A stretch of 64,000 nt of DNA from CAWKAV01 sp963847735 (GCA_963847735.1 CAWKAV010000016.1:310001-374000); one strand, 5' to 3'; shown: positions 31,184 through 40,269, counted from the first letter of the stretch. The notes: generated by a model not told the origin, from the sequence alone. Translations and numbers: made by a program.

Positions 31184-33133
31184 ATGGCTATCCCTGAAAC
31201 TGGAAAACACTCACTTTCATTTTTAATCCGCTGGTCTTTTTCCGGGGCCCTGATCTTTACCATGGTCGCCTTGCTCGGCAGAGGCCTTGACACGACACCC
31301 ATGAATTTTGGTCATCTGTGGCTGCCGGTCGTGTTCGGCGGACTGGTGGGGCTCATTTCGGGTTTGGCGGCGAATCGTTTGCGCAGCATGCGTTGTCGCC
31401 TGGAAGAGAGTGAGCGGCGCTTTTGGCAGTTTTGCCAGGGGACGCCGGCCATGCTGCATTCAATGGATAGCGAAGGCCGCCTTCTTGACGTCTCTCAGTC
31501 CTGGCTCAATACCCTTGGCTATGATCGCAAGGATGTCCTCGGCAAGAATTTCTTTAGCTTCGTCGACACGGATGATCCTGAGAAGCTCACAGCCGAGCAC
31601 TTCCAGCGCCTCAACGAACTTGGTGAAATCAAAGTTATCAACTATCAATTACGCTGTGCCATGGGTTCGGTGATTGAAGTCTCGATTTCCGAAATTGCCC
31701 AACGTGACTCTGAAGGGTGTCTGACGGGGAGCATGGCTGTGCTCACCGATCTGACCGGCCATCGAGCTGCTGAAGAACGCATCGAACGCCTGGCCTATTA
31801 TGATGCGCTGACCGGCCTTCCCAACCGGGTCTTGATGAGCGATCGAATTCTGCAGTCCGTTGCGCAGGCAAGGCGTGACAACCGTCAGGTCGGCGTCTTC
31901 TTCTTCGACCTCGACCGTTTTAAGTTGATCAACGATACCCAGGGTCATGCCGTCGGAGACCTGATTCTGCGATCAGTCGCCGAACGCCTGAAAAAATTTA
32001 TTCGTGAGGGCGACACCTTTGCCCGCCTCGGCGGCGATGAGTTTGTCATTTTGCAGGCCGATCCAAACCACGACCCAAACTTCATGACAATGGGGCGACG
32101 CATCCTCGAAACATTGAGGATGCCCTTTCAAATTGGCAGCCGTGAATTTTTCACCACTGCCAGTATCGGTTTGGCGGTCTACCCCGTCGATGGTGAGGAA
32201 CCGCAGACTCTGCTTAAAAATGCCGATACGGCCATGTATGTGGCCAAAAGCCGCGGGCGCAACAATCTTCAGTTTTATTCCGATGATATGAATGCCGCTG
32301 CCCTGGTCCGGGCCGACTTTGAAAGCCGCTTGCGATATGCGCTGAAAAGCGGTGGTTTACAGCAATATTATCAGCCACAGGTCAACCTTGAGACCGGTCG
32401 CATTGTCGGCGTTGAGGCCTTGCTGCGTTGGAGTGACAGTGACGGTAATGTCATCCTTCCGGCGCAGATTATCGAGATTGCCGAGGAAAGCGGCCTGGTC
32501 TTTCCTTTAGGGGAATGGGTCCTGCAAACAGCCTGCACCCAGGCCAGGATTTGGCAGGATGCCGGGATGCCGCCGCTGCGCATGTCCATTAACCTCTCAG
32601 GACACCACCTGCGTCAGGCCAATTTTATCGATCGTATCGAATCAATTCTGAACGAGACCGGACTCAACCCCGACACTCTGGAAATAGAGCTTGCTGAAAA
32701 TTCGATCATGGGTCAGCTCAATGACAACATTGCTGCACTGACAGACCTCAAGGTGCTTGGCATCAATCTGGCGGTTGACAATTTTGGCACCGGCTATTCA
32801 TCGCTGCTTTATCTCCGACATCTCCCCATTCATCGCATCAAGATTGCCCAGGAGTTTGTGCGCGACATCATTCATAACCCCGATTATGCCGCAATCACCG
32901 AAGCTATTCTGAGCATGGCTGGAAGTTTGAACGTTTTGGTGACAGCTGTTGGAGTAGAGGACTCACGGCAGCTGGCGTTTTTACGTGAGCGTGGATGCCT
33001 GGAAGCTCAAGGGCAACTGTTTGGCGCCGCGATGGGGGCGGACGACATGACAGCCCTCCTGATAAGTTCGGGAGGGGTGCTGCCTCAGGCCAGAAACAGG
33101 CAGGATCCAATCGAGTTAGAGAACGAGGACTAA
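31184..33133 (+). CDS. Membrane PAS-GGDEF-EAL cyclic-di-GMP signalling protein with a degenerate EAL site
   Basis: Two N-terminal helices (SFLIRWSFSGALIFTMVALLG and LWLPVVFGGLVGLISGLAA) precede a PAS domain (about residues 75-200), a GGDEF domain with the DxLTGLPNR opening and an intact RLGGDEFVIL active site, and an EAL domain (VEALLRW). The EAL domain has NLSG and ELAEN, but the DDFGTGYSS loop reads VDNFGTGYSS and the KID lysine loop reads KIAQEFV, so phosphodiesterase activity is doubtful. The protein is probably a diguanylate cyclase with a c-di-GMP-binding EAL. The ATG at 31184 is used; an in-frame TTG at 31121 would add 21 residues, and no clear ribosome site decides. Confidence 0.88.
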   Translation: MAIPETGKHSLSFLIRWSFSGALIFTMVALLGRGLDTTPMNFGHLWLPVVFGGLVGLISGLAANRLRSMRCRLEESERRFWQFCQGTPAMLHSMDSEGRLLDVSQSWLNTLGYDRKDVLGKNFFSFVDTDDPEKLTAEHFQRLNELGEIKVINYQLRCAMGSVIEVSISEIAQRDSEGCLTGSMAVLTDLTGHRAAEERIERLAYYDALTGLPNRVLMSDRILQSVAQARRDNRQVGVFFFDLDRFKLINDTQGHAVGDLILRSVAERLKKFIREGDTFARLGGDEFVILQADPNHDPNFMTMGRRILETLRMPFQIGSREFFTTASIGLAVYPVDGEEPQTLLKNADTAMYVAKSRGRNNLQFYSDDMNAAALVRADFESRLRYALKSGGLQQYYQPQVNLETGRIVGVEALLRWSDSDGNVILPAQIIEIAEESGLVFPLGEWVLQTACTQARIWQDAGMPPLRMSINLSGHHLRQANFIDRIESILNETGLNPDTLEIELAENSIMGQLNDNIAALTDLKVLGINLAVDNFGTGYSSLLYLRHLPIHRIKIAQEFVRDIIHNPDYAAITEAILSMAGSLNVLVTAVGVEDSRQLAFLRERGCLEAQGQLFGAAMGADDMTALLISSGGVLPQARNRQDPIELENED

Positions 33134-33236
33134 TGACATGGCTGACAAAATATATTAGAGTTAAAGATGTTCTAATTTAAGAGCGTTGACTGTTTTTGTA
33201 GATTACGTTTGTCTGCTTTGAAACGGTGAGATCATC

Positions 33237-33710
33237 ATGTGGCGTGTTTCTATCCTGATTCTTATGGCCCTGTCTCTTGCTCTGTCGGCGCAAGCCAAGT
33301 CAAAGAAATTTAATAATTATCAAACATCACAAGAAGTTACCAAGGACCAGGAGGCCATCGAACAGGGCGCGGCTTTCAGCCCTGCTGAACGTAACCTGAT
33401 TCGAGCCCAGCTGCTTGGGAAACAAACGATTCCCCCGCAGCAGAATCACGACAGCCTCCCTGCCGGTCTGCAGAAAAATGTCACCCGCGGCAAAGCTCTC
33501 CCTCCCGGCTGGCAGAAAAAAGTCGCTCCGGGGCAGAGCCTTGATTACCAGATTTATCGGCAGGGGGAGAGTCTGCCCGATGTTATCCTGCGACGGTTGC
33601 CGCCGCAGCCTGTCGGAGTCGAGATTATGCGTGTCGAGAACAAAATCATTCGTGTTATCTCGGCGACCCGCGTCATCCTTGATGCCTTTGACCTGATACC
33701 GAGCCACTAA
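33237..33710 (+). CDS. RcnB/CigR-like exported protein
   Basis: This 157-residue exported protein has a signal peptide cleaved about residue 20 (ALSLALSAQAK). The mature part has repeated LPAGLQKNVTRGKALPPGWQ and KKVAPGQSL segments, then VEIMRVENKIIRVISATRVILDAFD. The LPPGxxKxxxxGKxLPPG repeats and the final beta strands resemble CigR and RcnB, periplasmic proteins. The role here is unknown. It is the first of three closely spaced rightward genes (CigR-like, TM2, Dabb). Confidence 0.75.
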   Translation: MWRVSILILMALSLALSAQAKSKKFNNYQTSQEVTKDQEAIEQGAAFSPAERNLIRAQLLGKQTIPPQQNHDSLPAGLQKNVTRGKALPPGWQKKVAPGQSLDYQIYRQGESLPDVILRRLPPQPVGVEIMRVENKIIRVISATRVILDAFDLIPSH

Positions 33711-33729
33711 ACCCCGGAGTTTTTTTTGT

Positions 33730-34128
33730 ATGCAGCAGAACACTCACACCCCCGCGATCGGCTATCTTCTCTGGCTGTTTGGTTTCACCGGGTCACACCG
33801 GTTCTATTATGGACGGCCCATCTCGGGAACAATCTACTTCTTTACCCTGGGGTTGTTTTTTGTCGGCTGGCTGATTGACCTGTTTCTGATCCCCGGCATG
33901 GATCGTCAAGCCGACCTGCGTTTTACGACAGGACCGCTTGATTATAATGTCGCCTGGATACTGCTTACTTTCCTGGGCTTTTTTGGTGTGCATCGCATGT
34001 ATATGGAAAAGTGGCCGACCGGCATTCTGTATCTTCTGACTGGTGGATTGCTCGGCATCGGTTATATCTATGATTACTGGACGCTCAACGACCAGCTTTC
34101 ACAATGTAACTCACGGAGTCTAAAATGA
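33730..34128 (+). CDS. TM2-domain membrane protein (two TM2 repeats)
   Basis: This 132-residue protein contains two copies of the TM2 hairpin. The first, GYLLWLFGFTGSHRFYYGR with FFVGWLIDLFLIP, and the second, AWILLTFLGFFGVHRMYMEKWPTG with LGIGYIYDYWTLN, each carry the G-x-H-R-x-Y turn and the D-x-x terminal Asp of the family. The function is unknown. Its stop overlaps the next gene's start as ATGA, which implies translational coupling. Confidence 0.85.
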   Translation: MQQNTHTPAIGYLLWLFGFTGSHRFYYGRPISGTIYFFTLGLFFVGWLIDLFLIPGMDRQADLRFTTGPLDYNVAWILLTFLGFFGVHRMYMEKWPTGILYLLTGGLLGIGYIYDYWTLNDQLSQCNSRSLK

Positions 34129-34415
34129 TTACACACGTCGTACTTTTTAAATTCAAACCGGAAGCGACAGCTGCGCAAATTCAACAACTCGTTGAAGGAC
34201 TGGGTGGTCTGCCTCTTTTGATTGATGAGATCCGCGAATTTCGTTTCGGCAAAGACGTGTTCCGTACCGAACGCTCCTACGATCTCGGCCTGGTCTCAAG
34301 TTTTGATGATCTTGATGCGCTGCAGAAATACCAGGTTCATCCGGAACATCAGAAGGTTGTGGCTCTTGTCAAGACGACTGCCTCAAGCGTCGTTGCGGTC
34401 GATTTTGCCGATTGA
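34125..34415 (+). CDS. Dabb (stress-responsive alpha/beta barrel) protein
   Basis: This is a 96-residue dimeric ferredoxin-like barrel. MITHVVLFKFKPEATAAQIQ, the EFRFGKDV strand, YDLGLVSSFDDLDALQKYQVHPEHQKVV and the last strand SVVAVDF match the Dabb family (His-x-x-x-x-F-K start; YQxHPxHxxV block). Members have been linked to stress or to cyclase-like reactions, but no substrate can be inferred. It is the last gene of the CigR-TM2-Dabb group. Confidence 0.9.
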   Translation: MITHVVLFKFKPEATAAQIQQLVEGLGGLPLLIDEIREFRFGKDVFRTERSYDLGLVSSFDDLDALQKYQVHPEHQKVVALVKTTASSVVAVDFAD

Positions 34416-34623
34416 ACTGGTACGCTGCGGTGGTTACGGTCTTTGGCAATGCGGTTAATCCATTGTCCGGTCATTACAACGCGGGTGTTTCGCCGGGCTC
34501 GGGGTTTTTTAATGCCACGAATGTTTTTCCCCGACGAATGATGTTTTTCTCTTGCAGAGCTCTTTAACCTCTGGCATGATTGGTCCCTTCTAAGATTAGC
34601 AATTGCAAACTATGGAGCTAGCC

Positions 34624-34800
34624 ATGACTCTGCAGATTCATTTCGAATGCCCGCAATGCAATCAGACCCTGCCGCTCAACCTGCAGGACTATGCCCCAGG
34701 TCGCCGTCAGATCTGCAAGACCTGTCAGACTCCCGGTCGTATGACAAAAGCCGGCCTGGAAAACTTTTCGCGGGATTTGCAGCAGTACTGCCAACGCTGA
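34624..34800 (+). CDS. Small zinc-ribbon protein of unknown function
   Basis: This 58-residue protein is MTLQIHFECPQCNQTLPLNL followed by QICKTCQTP. Two CxxC pairs (CPQC and CKTC, 23 residues apart) form a likely zinc ribbon, and a helical tail ends QQYCQR. The start is taken at ATG 34624; two upstream in-frame ATGs are possible. No partner is obvious. Confidence 0.6.
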   Translation: MTLQIHFECPQCNQTLPLNLQDYAPGRRQICKTCQTPGRMTKAGLENFSRDLQQYCQR

Positions 34801-34960
34801 TCTGGTCGCGGTTTTTTAACTCCTCCGAACCTGGATTTCATCACAGCCCACGGTTCCTGCTGATGTCGTGCAGTGAACTATTCTGTCACACCCTCTTTGT
34901 AGCATCTCTCCGGCACTGCTGTTATTACATACCATTCATTTCCTGTCTCTGGAGTCTGCC

Positions 34961-36355
34961 ATGCCCGCCTCACCTGACCTGATCTGGCTTGTCGCTGCCC
35001 TGATCATCGGTTTTTTTCTGGGCCTCTTGCCGGCCATGCTGCTGATCAAACAACGCATTGAAGCTGCGCGCCTGGCCGGTCGACTGGAGCTTTCCGGTGA
35101 TCTGGCAACACTCGCTGAACGGCTTGCCAGTCGAAATTCGCAGCTGGAGCGATTTGCAGCGGAATGCCGGGAGAAGGACGAAAAACTGGACAGGCTCATC
35201 CAGGAACGTACCGAACTGGAGCGGGAGAAATCACGCTTGTCAACAGAATTGAAAGAGGAAACAAGACGATCTGGAGAGAACCTGCAAATCCTGAAAGATG
35301 CAAAAAAAGAACTGCAGGACCAGTTTGAGAATCTTGCCAACCAGATCTTCACAGAAAAGACCAAGACTTTTGCCGACCAGAGCAGGGCCAATCTCGACAC
35401 GATCCTGACTCCATTCAAAGACAGGATCGCCGAGTTTGAAAAGAAGGTCACCGAAGTTTACAACACCGAAGGCAAAGAGCGTCACTCGTTGATTAAGGAG
35501 CTGCAGCGGCTTCAGGAGCTTAATCAGAAGATCGGTGCAGACGCCGAGAACCTGACCAAGGCCCTCAAAGGCGACAGCAAGACACAAGGGACCTGGGGGG
35601 AAGTTATTCTCGAGCGCATTCTTGAGGAATCGGGCCTGCGTAAGGGCCTAGAGTATCATTCTCAGGGAGGGTTCAGGGATGCGGAAGGGAAACTGCTCAG
35701 GCCCGATGTCGTTGTTCATCTCCCTGAAGGCAAAGACATCATCATCGATTCAAAGGTGTCTCTGGTTGCTTACGAAAAGTATATGCGTACGGAAAATGAT
35801 GAGCAACGGGCTCGGGTTGTCAAGGAGCACCTGCTGTCGATCAATGCCCATCTGAAGAGCCTGGAATCGAAGAAATACGACGAGTTGCCCGGGGTCAAAA
35901 GTCTTGATTTTGTCCTGATGTTCATTCCGATTGAAGGTGCTTTCATGCTGGCGATCGACAAGGACAGTGAACTATTCGGTAAGGCCTTTGATCAGAACAT
36001 CATGATCGTCAGCCCGTCCACGCTGCTGGTGACCCTGCGCACTGTTCAGAATATCTGGCGCTACGAACACCAGAATAAAAATGCTCTGGAGATTGCCAGA
36101 AAGGCTGGTGATCTCTATGACAAATTCGTCGGTTTTGTAGACGACCTGGAAAAAATTGGCGAGCAGATTGACAACACTAAAAAAACTTATGATGGCGCGC
36201 ACAACAAACTGGTCAGTGGCAAGGGCAATCTTGTTTCCAGAACGCAGAACCTTATCGAACTTGGTGTTAAAAGCCGCAAACAACTTTCGGCATCGGTATT
36301 GCAAGAGGATGACCTGGCAAGATCTCCGGTCGAACTGAAAGAGCCCGATTTATAA
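34961..36355 (+). CDS. rmuC: DNA recombination protein RmuC
   Basis: RmuC limits recombination at inverted repeats and is a membrane-anchored, nuclease-fold protein of 464 residues. One N-terminal helix (LIWLVAALIIGFFLGLLPAM) is followed by a long coiled coil (about 35-165) and the PD-(D/E)XK-like core with GTWGEVILERILEESGLRKGLEY, LRPDVVVHLPEGKDIIIDSKVSLVAYEKY and LMFIPIEGAFM. The acidic and lysine residues of IIDSKVS fit the nuclease motif. It ends with a conserved KSRKQLSASVL tail. Confidence 0.95.
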   Translation: MPASPDLIWLVAALIIGFFLGLLPAMLLIKQRIEAARLAGRLELSGDLATLAERLASRNSQLERFAAECREKDEKLDRLIQERTELEREKSRLSTELKEETRRSGENLQILKDAKKELQDQFENLANQIFTEKTKTFADQSRANLDTILTPFKDRIAEFEKKVTEVYNTEGKERHSLIKELQRLQELNQKIGADAENLTKALKGDSKTQGTWGEVILERILEESGLRKGLEYHSQGGFRDAEGKLLRPDVVVHLPEGKDIIIDSKVSLVAYEKYMRTENDEQRARVVKEHLLSINAHLKSLESKKYDELPGVKSLDFVLMFIPIEGAFMLAIDKDSELFGKAFDQNIMIVSPSTLLVTLRTVQNIWRYEHQNKNALEIARKAGDLYDKFVGFVDDLEKIGEQIDNTKKTYDGAHNKLVSGKGNLVSRTQNLIELGVKSRKQLSASVLQEDDLARSPVELKEPDL

Positions 36356-36466
36356 GCCGGCGGCTAGCGACAGGGATTCGCAGGGACTTCCGGGGGCCAC
36401 CGCGGCCGATTAGCCTTTAGCCGTAAATCATGAGAGCTGGATATCTGGCCAGCCAGGCAATAGAGC

Positions 36467-36551
36467 ATGTTTTATGGGGCGTTTTGCAAAGGTTTCTCGG
36501 CCAGGACAATTTTTGGCCTTGCCCTCCGCGTTTTCGCGGTTTATAAAACAT
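36467..36551 (+). ncRNA. Possible structured RNA: closing stem with two internal hairpins
   Basis: ATGTTTTAT (36467-36475) pairs with ATAAAACAT (36543-36551), extended inward by G-U pairs. Inside are GGCCA/TGGCC (36499-36503 with 36514-36518) and CCGCG-TTTT-CGCGG (36526-36539). This three-stem layout is more than expected by chance in 85 bases, but no known RNA family is recognised, and it could be a terminator/repeat combination. Confidence 0.3.
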
Positions 36552-36640
36552 CATTCTATAAATTTACGAACCTTGGCCGCGTTTGAGACTCGATTGGTTG
36601 TTTGTGTTATTATTTCGCAGAGGTGTGAACATTAAGGGGC

Positions 36641-36778
36641 ATGAAGTTTTTCCTGCTGATTCTGTCATTTTCCCTTGACTTTATGGTCGTGAGCGTTAAT
36701 TATATCGGCAATTATGTTCTGTGGGTCAGCCTTGTTGTCACTAAACAGCAGGGGGTGAATCATGTAAATAATGAGTGA
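36641..36778 (+). CDS. Possible 45-residue hydrophobic small protein
   Basis: ATG to TGA encodes a hydrophobic peptide (MKFFLLILSFSLDFMVVSVN and more). AAGGGG is only 1 nt before the ATG, too close for a normal ribosome site. It may be chance in an AT-rich region; conservation would decide. Confidence 0.18.
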   Translation: MKFFLLILSFSLDFMVVSVNYIGNYVLWVSLVVTKQQGVNHVNNE

Positions 36779-36866
36779 GGCGAATCTAGGTTATATGGGG
36801 GGACATGTCATTGGCCTCCGCTGTGTAATCAGAATTCATTAGGTGAACAATTAACCAAAAGGAGCA

Positions 36867-39259
36867 ATGAAGATGGTGAAAACAACAACGAATCAACTGA
36901 AAGTATGGGCGCTGGTTGCTGCGCTGGTGATTGGCGGGGCGGGATATGCCTCTGCATGGGACATAACGGACGGAGTACCGACCTTCGGCGCGGGCTCTGC
37001 TCGCTGAGCCAGGTACGATCAATGGCGATGTGAACATCACAACAACCGCGGGCGTTGGTACAACGGAATACGCCGGGAACCGTTCTTGCTGATCCTTTTG
37101 TAGATTCATTCGGTGCTTATGGTGCTCCTGCTACTGTTCAAGCTGTTGCGTATCGTTGGAGACCGGATGCGTCAGGTGGAACAATTACCGACATGTCTTA
37201 CGCGGGAACCCCCGGGATCCAGGCGAGAAGCCGATGGTGATCTCACTTTTGAATGGCTCGACACTGAATACAACCGTTGCACCTTTTGATGTCGCGGAGT
37301 TCCAGGTCGTTAATAATGACCCAACGGACAAGGATTTTGTCGATCTGAATAACAACGGTGTGTACGATGTTGGCATTGACATCCCTGCGAACGATGTTAA
37401 CGGCGACGGCCTTTTCTTCGGTGACGTGATGGATACAGTTGCCAATGTTCGTGGCACCTACGATGCCGGTGTTGTGACCTTTGTTCCTTTTGACGGGGAC
37501 ATTTTCGCTGGCACACCGAACGACGTGCCCGTTCCTATCGATCCTAGCATGTCGATCATCTGTAACTGACAACGGTGACCTGACGGTTAGTGGTGGCGCT
37601 ACGATATCAAAAGCGACCTGTTCGCCACTGTCTGCTGACGGTCTGTCTTCTATCACAGTGGACAACGATGGTGTTAACCTGCATTCCGGTACTGCGAGCG
37701 CAGACCTGGATGTGAGCGGGAACGACATTGCTATGACTGCAAGTGGCAGTATCACAGTCAACGGTGAGAATGTTGCCTCTACGGTCTATGTTAACAGTGC
37801 GGTTCTCGCTGAAGAAACCCGCGCGACAAATGCTGAAGGCGTCCTGCAGACCAACATCGACAACGAAGTAACCCGCGCGACAAATGCTGAAGGCGTCCTG
37901 CAGACCAACATCGACAACGAAGTAACCCGCGCGACAAATGCTGAAGGCGTCCTGCAGACCAACATCGACAACGAAGTAACCCGCGCGACAAATGCTGAAG
38001 GCGTCCTGCAGACCAACATCGACACTAACACGACCGCCATCAGCAACGAAGTAACCCGTGCGACAAATGCTGAAGGCGTCCTGCAGACCAACATCACCAA
38101 CGAAGTAACCCGCGCGACAAATGCTGAAGGCGTCCTGCAGACCAACATCAATAACGAAGCGACTACCCGTTTCAATGCCGACGTCGTCCTGACGAACAAC
38201 CTCAATGCAGAAGTCACTACCCGTACAGCACTGATCCGCCAAGAAGCAGACGGCATCCATATTGGCGCAGATTCTCTGGTTTATGACCAGGACTACTTTG
38301 CGTCTGGAGAGGATCGTCTCTTTACCACGGGCGGTCAAGGTATTGCTGTGACCGAAATGTTCTCTGTCAAGCCTGCACAAAGTGTCTACAATGCAGTCAT
38401 TACCCCTGGTGCTGGAGAGTTGCCTAAACTCGACAATGGTTCTGGCACAAGTACTGTTTATACCCAGACCGGCACAGTGACACAAGTTACCTCCAATTCC
38501 ACAGGTGGTGGGGTCACTCTTGAAACCAACGGTGATGTCACCCTTGCCAAGCCTACGACGGCTGGTGAGCAGGTTGACTACCTCCAGGTTCACACCTTCC
38601 TGGTAGATAACTTGACCGGTAACTATATTCCTGGCACTGACGAATGGGTTGGTGGTTACATTGATGGCAACGGTAATTTTGTTAAACTCGGTGATTTGGA
38701 CCAGAACAATGTTAACGGTCTGCTCGACCTCGGTGCGATTGATCCTGACGATCTTGAAGATATTACCACTGAGATTCCCGGTTCTGATGACGGTGGCGAT
38801 TTGACCGTCGGAGGCGACGCTTCCATCGCTGGTGACACCCACATAGCTGGTACGTTGAGCCTTGGTGACACAGGATCTGAAGGAAATGGAATCTCAGATG
38901 TTGCAGGGGCCATTAACAACAATGCGCATGCCATTAGTGACGAAAGAGCCGAGCGCATCTATGCTGACAATGTCCTGAACAACAAGATCGATGACGTGAA
39001 GGACGACCTCGACGACCTTGAGGATCGTGTTGATGCCGTTGGTGCCTTCAGTGCTGCCTTCTCGGCCCTGGTGCCGAATGACCGCGCCGCTGGCAACACC
39101 CAGGTTGCTCTGGGCCTCGGCACCTACTCCGGCGAGACCGCTATCGCCGCTGGCGTGTTCCACTATGTTAACGACAACATCCTCATCAATGCGGGTGTCT
39201 CTCACTCTATGAAACAAAGTGAGACCGCTGGTCGCGCCGGCATCACATACGGCTTCTAA
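36867..39259 (+). CDS. Trimeric autotransporter adhesin (YadA-like), four frameshifts in the head region
   Basis: This is a surface adhesin of the type V-c secretion class. A long signal peptide (MKMVKTTTNQLKVWALVAAL, then VIGGAGYASA) starts behind AAGGAG. The head (about 37000-37600) is split over frames, with shifts near 37000, 37075, 37222 and 37555. The stalk has six EVTRATNAEGVLQTNI repeats of 18 residues, which predict coiled coil, then a beta-rich region. The C-terminus has a coiled-coil neck (NNKIDDVKDDLDDLEDRVD) and the YadA anchor (DRAAGNTQVALGLGTYSGET, SHSMKQSETAGRAGITYGF), whose final Phe is required for outer-membrane assembly. A terminator follows. The role is adhesion or aggregation; the partner surface is unknown. 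Confidence 0.85.
37811..38155 (+). repeat. Six tandem 54-bp units in the adhesin stalk
   Basis: Units begin at 37811, 37865, 37919, 37973, 38048 and 38102. The fourth unit carries a 21-bp (7-codon) insertion encoding TNTTAIS. Units are near-identical at the DNA level, differing by a few bases, which implies recent duplication. Unit length is a multiple of three, so copy-number change keeps the frame and would lengthen or shorten the stalk. Confidence 0.92.
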
Positions 39260-39294
39260 GATCAGCTGATTAAGCTGTAACAAGTAACAAATCA

Positions 39295-39326
39295 GGGCTC
39301 CGTTTCAATTGAAACGGAGCCCTTTT
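39295..39326 (+). terminator. Rho-independent terminator of the adhesin gene
   Basis: GGGCTCCGTTTC and GAAACGGAGCCC form a perfect 12-bp stem with an AATT loop and a TTTT tail, 36 bases after the stop. Confidence 0.9.
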
Positions 39327-39420
39327 GTATAATCTCCTTCAAAAAATATTGATGATTAGATTTTCTTTTCAGACGCATTTTGCTATGCTTAACAGAATTT
39401 GCAAGGAGTGATTCAATCTT

Positions 39421-40269
39421 ATGGTGAATATCTCGCGGCTATTGCTCTTCCTGCTCTGTCTTGCACCGTTGCTTCTCAGTGGATGTACTGGTTTCTTGCC
39501 ATTCCTGAACCCGGATGACCCTGACTCCTCAGCTTCCGCCGCAGAGGAACCATTCCCAAACCAAAAATTTACGGCCTATACGAATAGCATTACCTGTAAA
39601 AAATTTATTGAATCGAGTCAAACCCCCGCAGGTAATTCTGACGCGCAACTGCTTGTCGGCGCTTTTATGACCGGCTCAAACTACCAGCAGAAGCGCGTCA
39701 GCGACGTTAAGCTTGTTGTCTTGCTGGAAACAGTCAAAAACATTTGTAGAGTGAAGCCTGGGCAGTCGGTTACACTTGCTCTTATTTCTCTCGACAGGGC
39801 AATCTCGGAAAAGGTTCCGACCAGGGACGACGACTTGCCGACGTTTGATGATGAAGGTAACGAAATTCAAACGACACCTTCAGAGAAAACCTTATCCGTC
39901 AATGAACTGCAACAGCGAGTTGCCCCCTTACCCGCAAAAGAACAGCAACAGCGAGTTGCCCCCTTACCCGCAAAAGAACAGCAACAGCGAGTTGCCCCCT
40001 CGATGAACCTTCCTGTGTCAGTTGTAGACGGTAAATATGTGGTGCAGGTTTCCTCGACACAGGACAAAAACGAAGCAGTGCGCAAATCTTCCCAATTGCA
40101 AGCCCTGCACTTTCCGGTTTACCTGCAATCAGTAGATCTTGGTGAGCGGGGAGTGTGGCAACGCGTGCTGGTCGGCCCCTATGCAGACCATGCCGATGCC
40201 GCGAAGGTAGCTGCTCTTCTGCAACCGTACGAGAATGATGCCTTTGTGCGCGTTCTGGATAAAAAATAA
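39421..40269 (+). CDS. SPOR-domain lipoprotein with a short repeat linker
   Basis: This 282-residue lipoprotein has the lipobox LLLSGC (Cys near residue 21). A Ser/Asp/Pro linker is followed by a folded part with two cysteines (TCKKF, NICRV). A repeat linker of EQQQRVAPLPAK units (12 residues) precedes a C-terminal SPOR domain (KYVVQVSSTQDKNEAVRKSSQLQ ... VGPYADHADAAKVAALL). SPOR domains bind denuded peptidoglycan at division sites. The N-terminal domain is not recognised. It follows the adhesin in the same direction, but a terminator separates them. Confidence 0.8.
   Translation: MVNISRLLLFLLCLAPLLLSGCTGFLPFLNPDDPDSSASAAEEPFPNQKFTAYTNSITCKKFIESSQTPAGNSDAQLLVGAFMTGSNYQQKRVSDVKLVVLLETVKNICRVKPGQSVTLALISLDRAISEKVPTRDDDLPTFDDEGNEIQTTPSEKTLSVNELQQRVAPLPAKEQQQRVAPLPAKEQQQRVAPSMNLPVSVVDGKYVVQVSSTQDKNEAVRKSSQLQALHFPVYLQSVDLGERGVWQRVLVGPYADHADAAKVAALLQPYENDAFVRVLDKK
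39904..39999 (+). repeat. 36-bp tandem repeat in the SPOR lipoprotein linker
   Basis: Units start at 39904, 39940 and 39976 (the last incomplete, 24 bp). They encode the Gln/Arg/Val/Ala/Pro-rich 12-mer. The repeat is in frame, so slippage changes only linker length. Confidence 0.9.

Larger units (their letters stand above)
36356..36866. other. Intergenic region with a multi-stem structure and a doubtful 45-codon frame
   Basis: Between rmuC and the adhesin gene, positions 36467-36551 fold into a closed multi-hairpin structure (described separately). A frame at 36641-36778 starts MKFFLLILSFSLDFMVV and has no good ribosome binding site. The adhesin promoter should lie in the last 150 bases, but I could not fix it. 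Confidence 0.45.

Noticed and set aside
37809..38160. CRISPR-like spacing of repeats
   Set aside because: Units are directly contiguous, in frame, and encode a coiled-coil adhesin stalk. There are no unique spacers and no cas genes.
37607..38842. Long minus-strand frame of 411 residues opposite the adhesin
   Set aside because: It is the exact complement of the adhesin stalk and repeats, has low-complexity repeated VDVGLQDAFSICRAG units and no start site; the plus strand has the YadA anchor.
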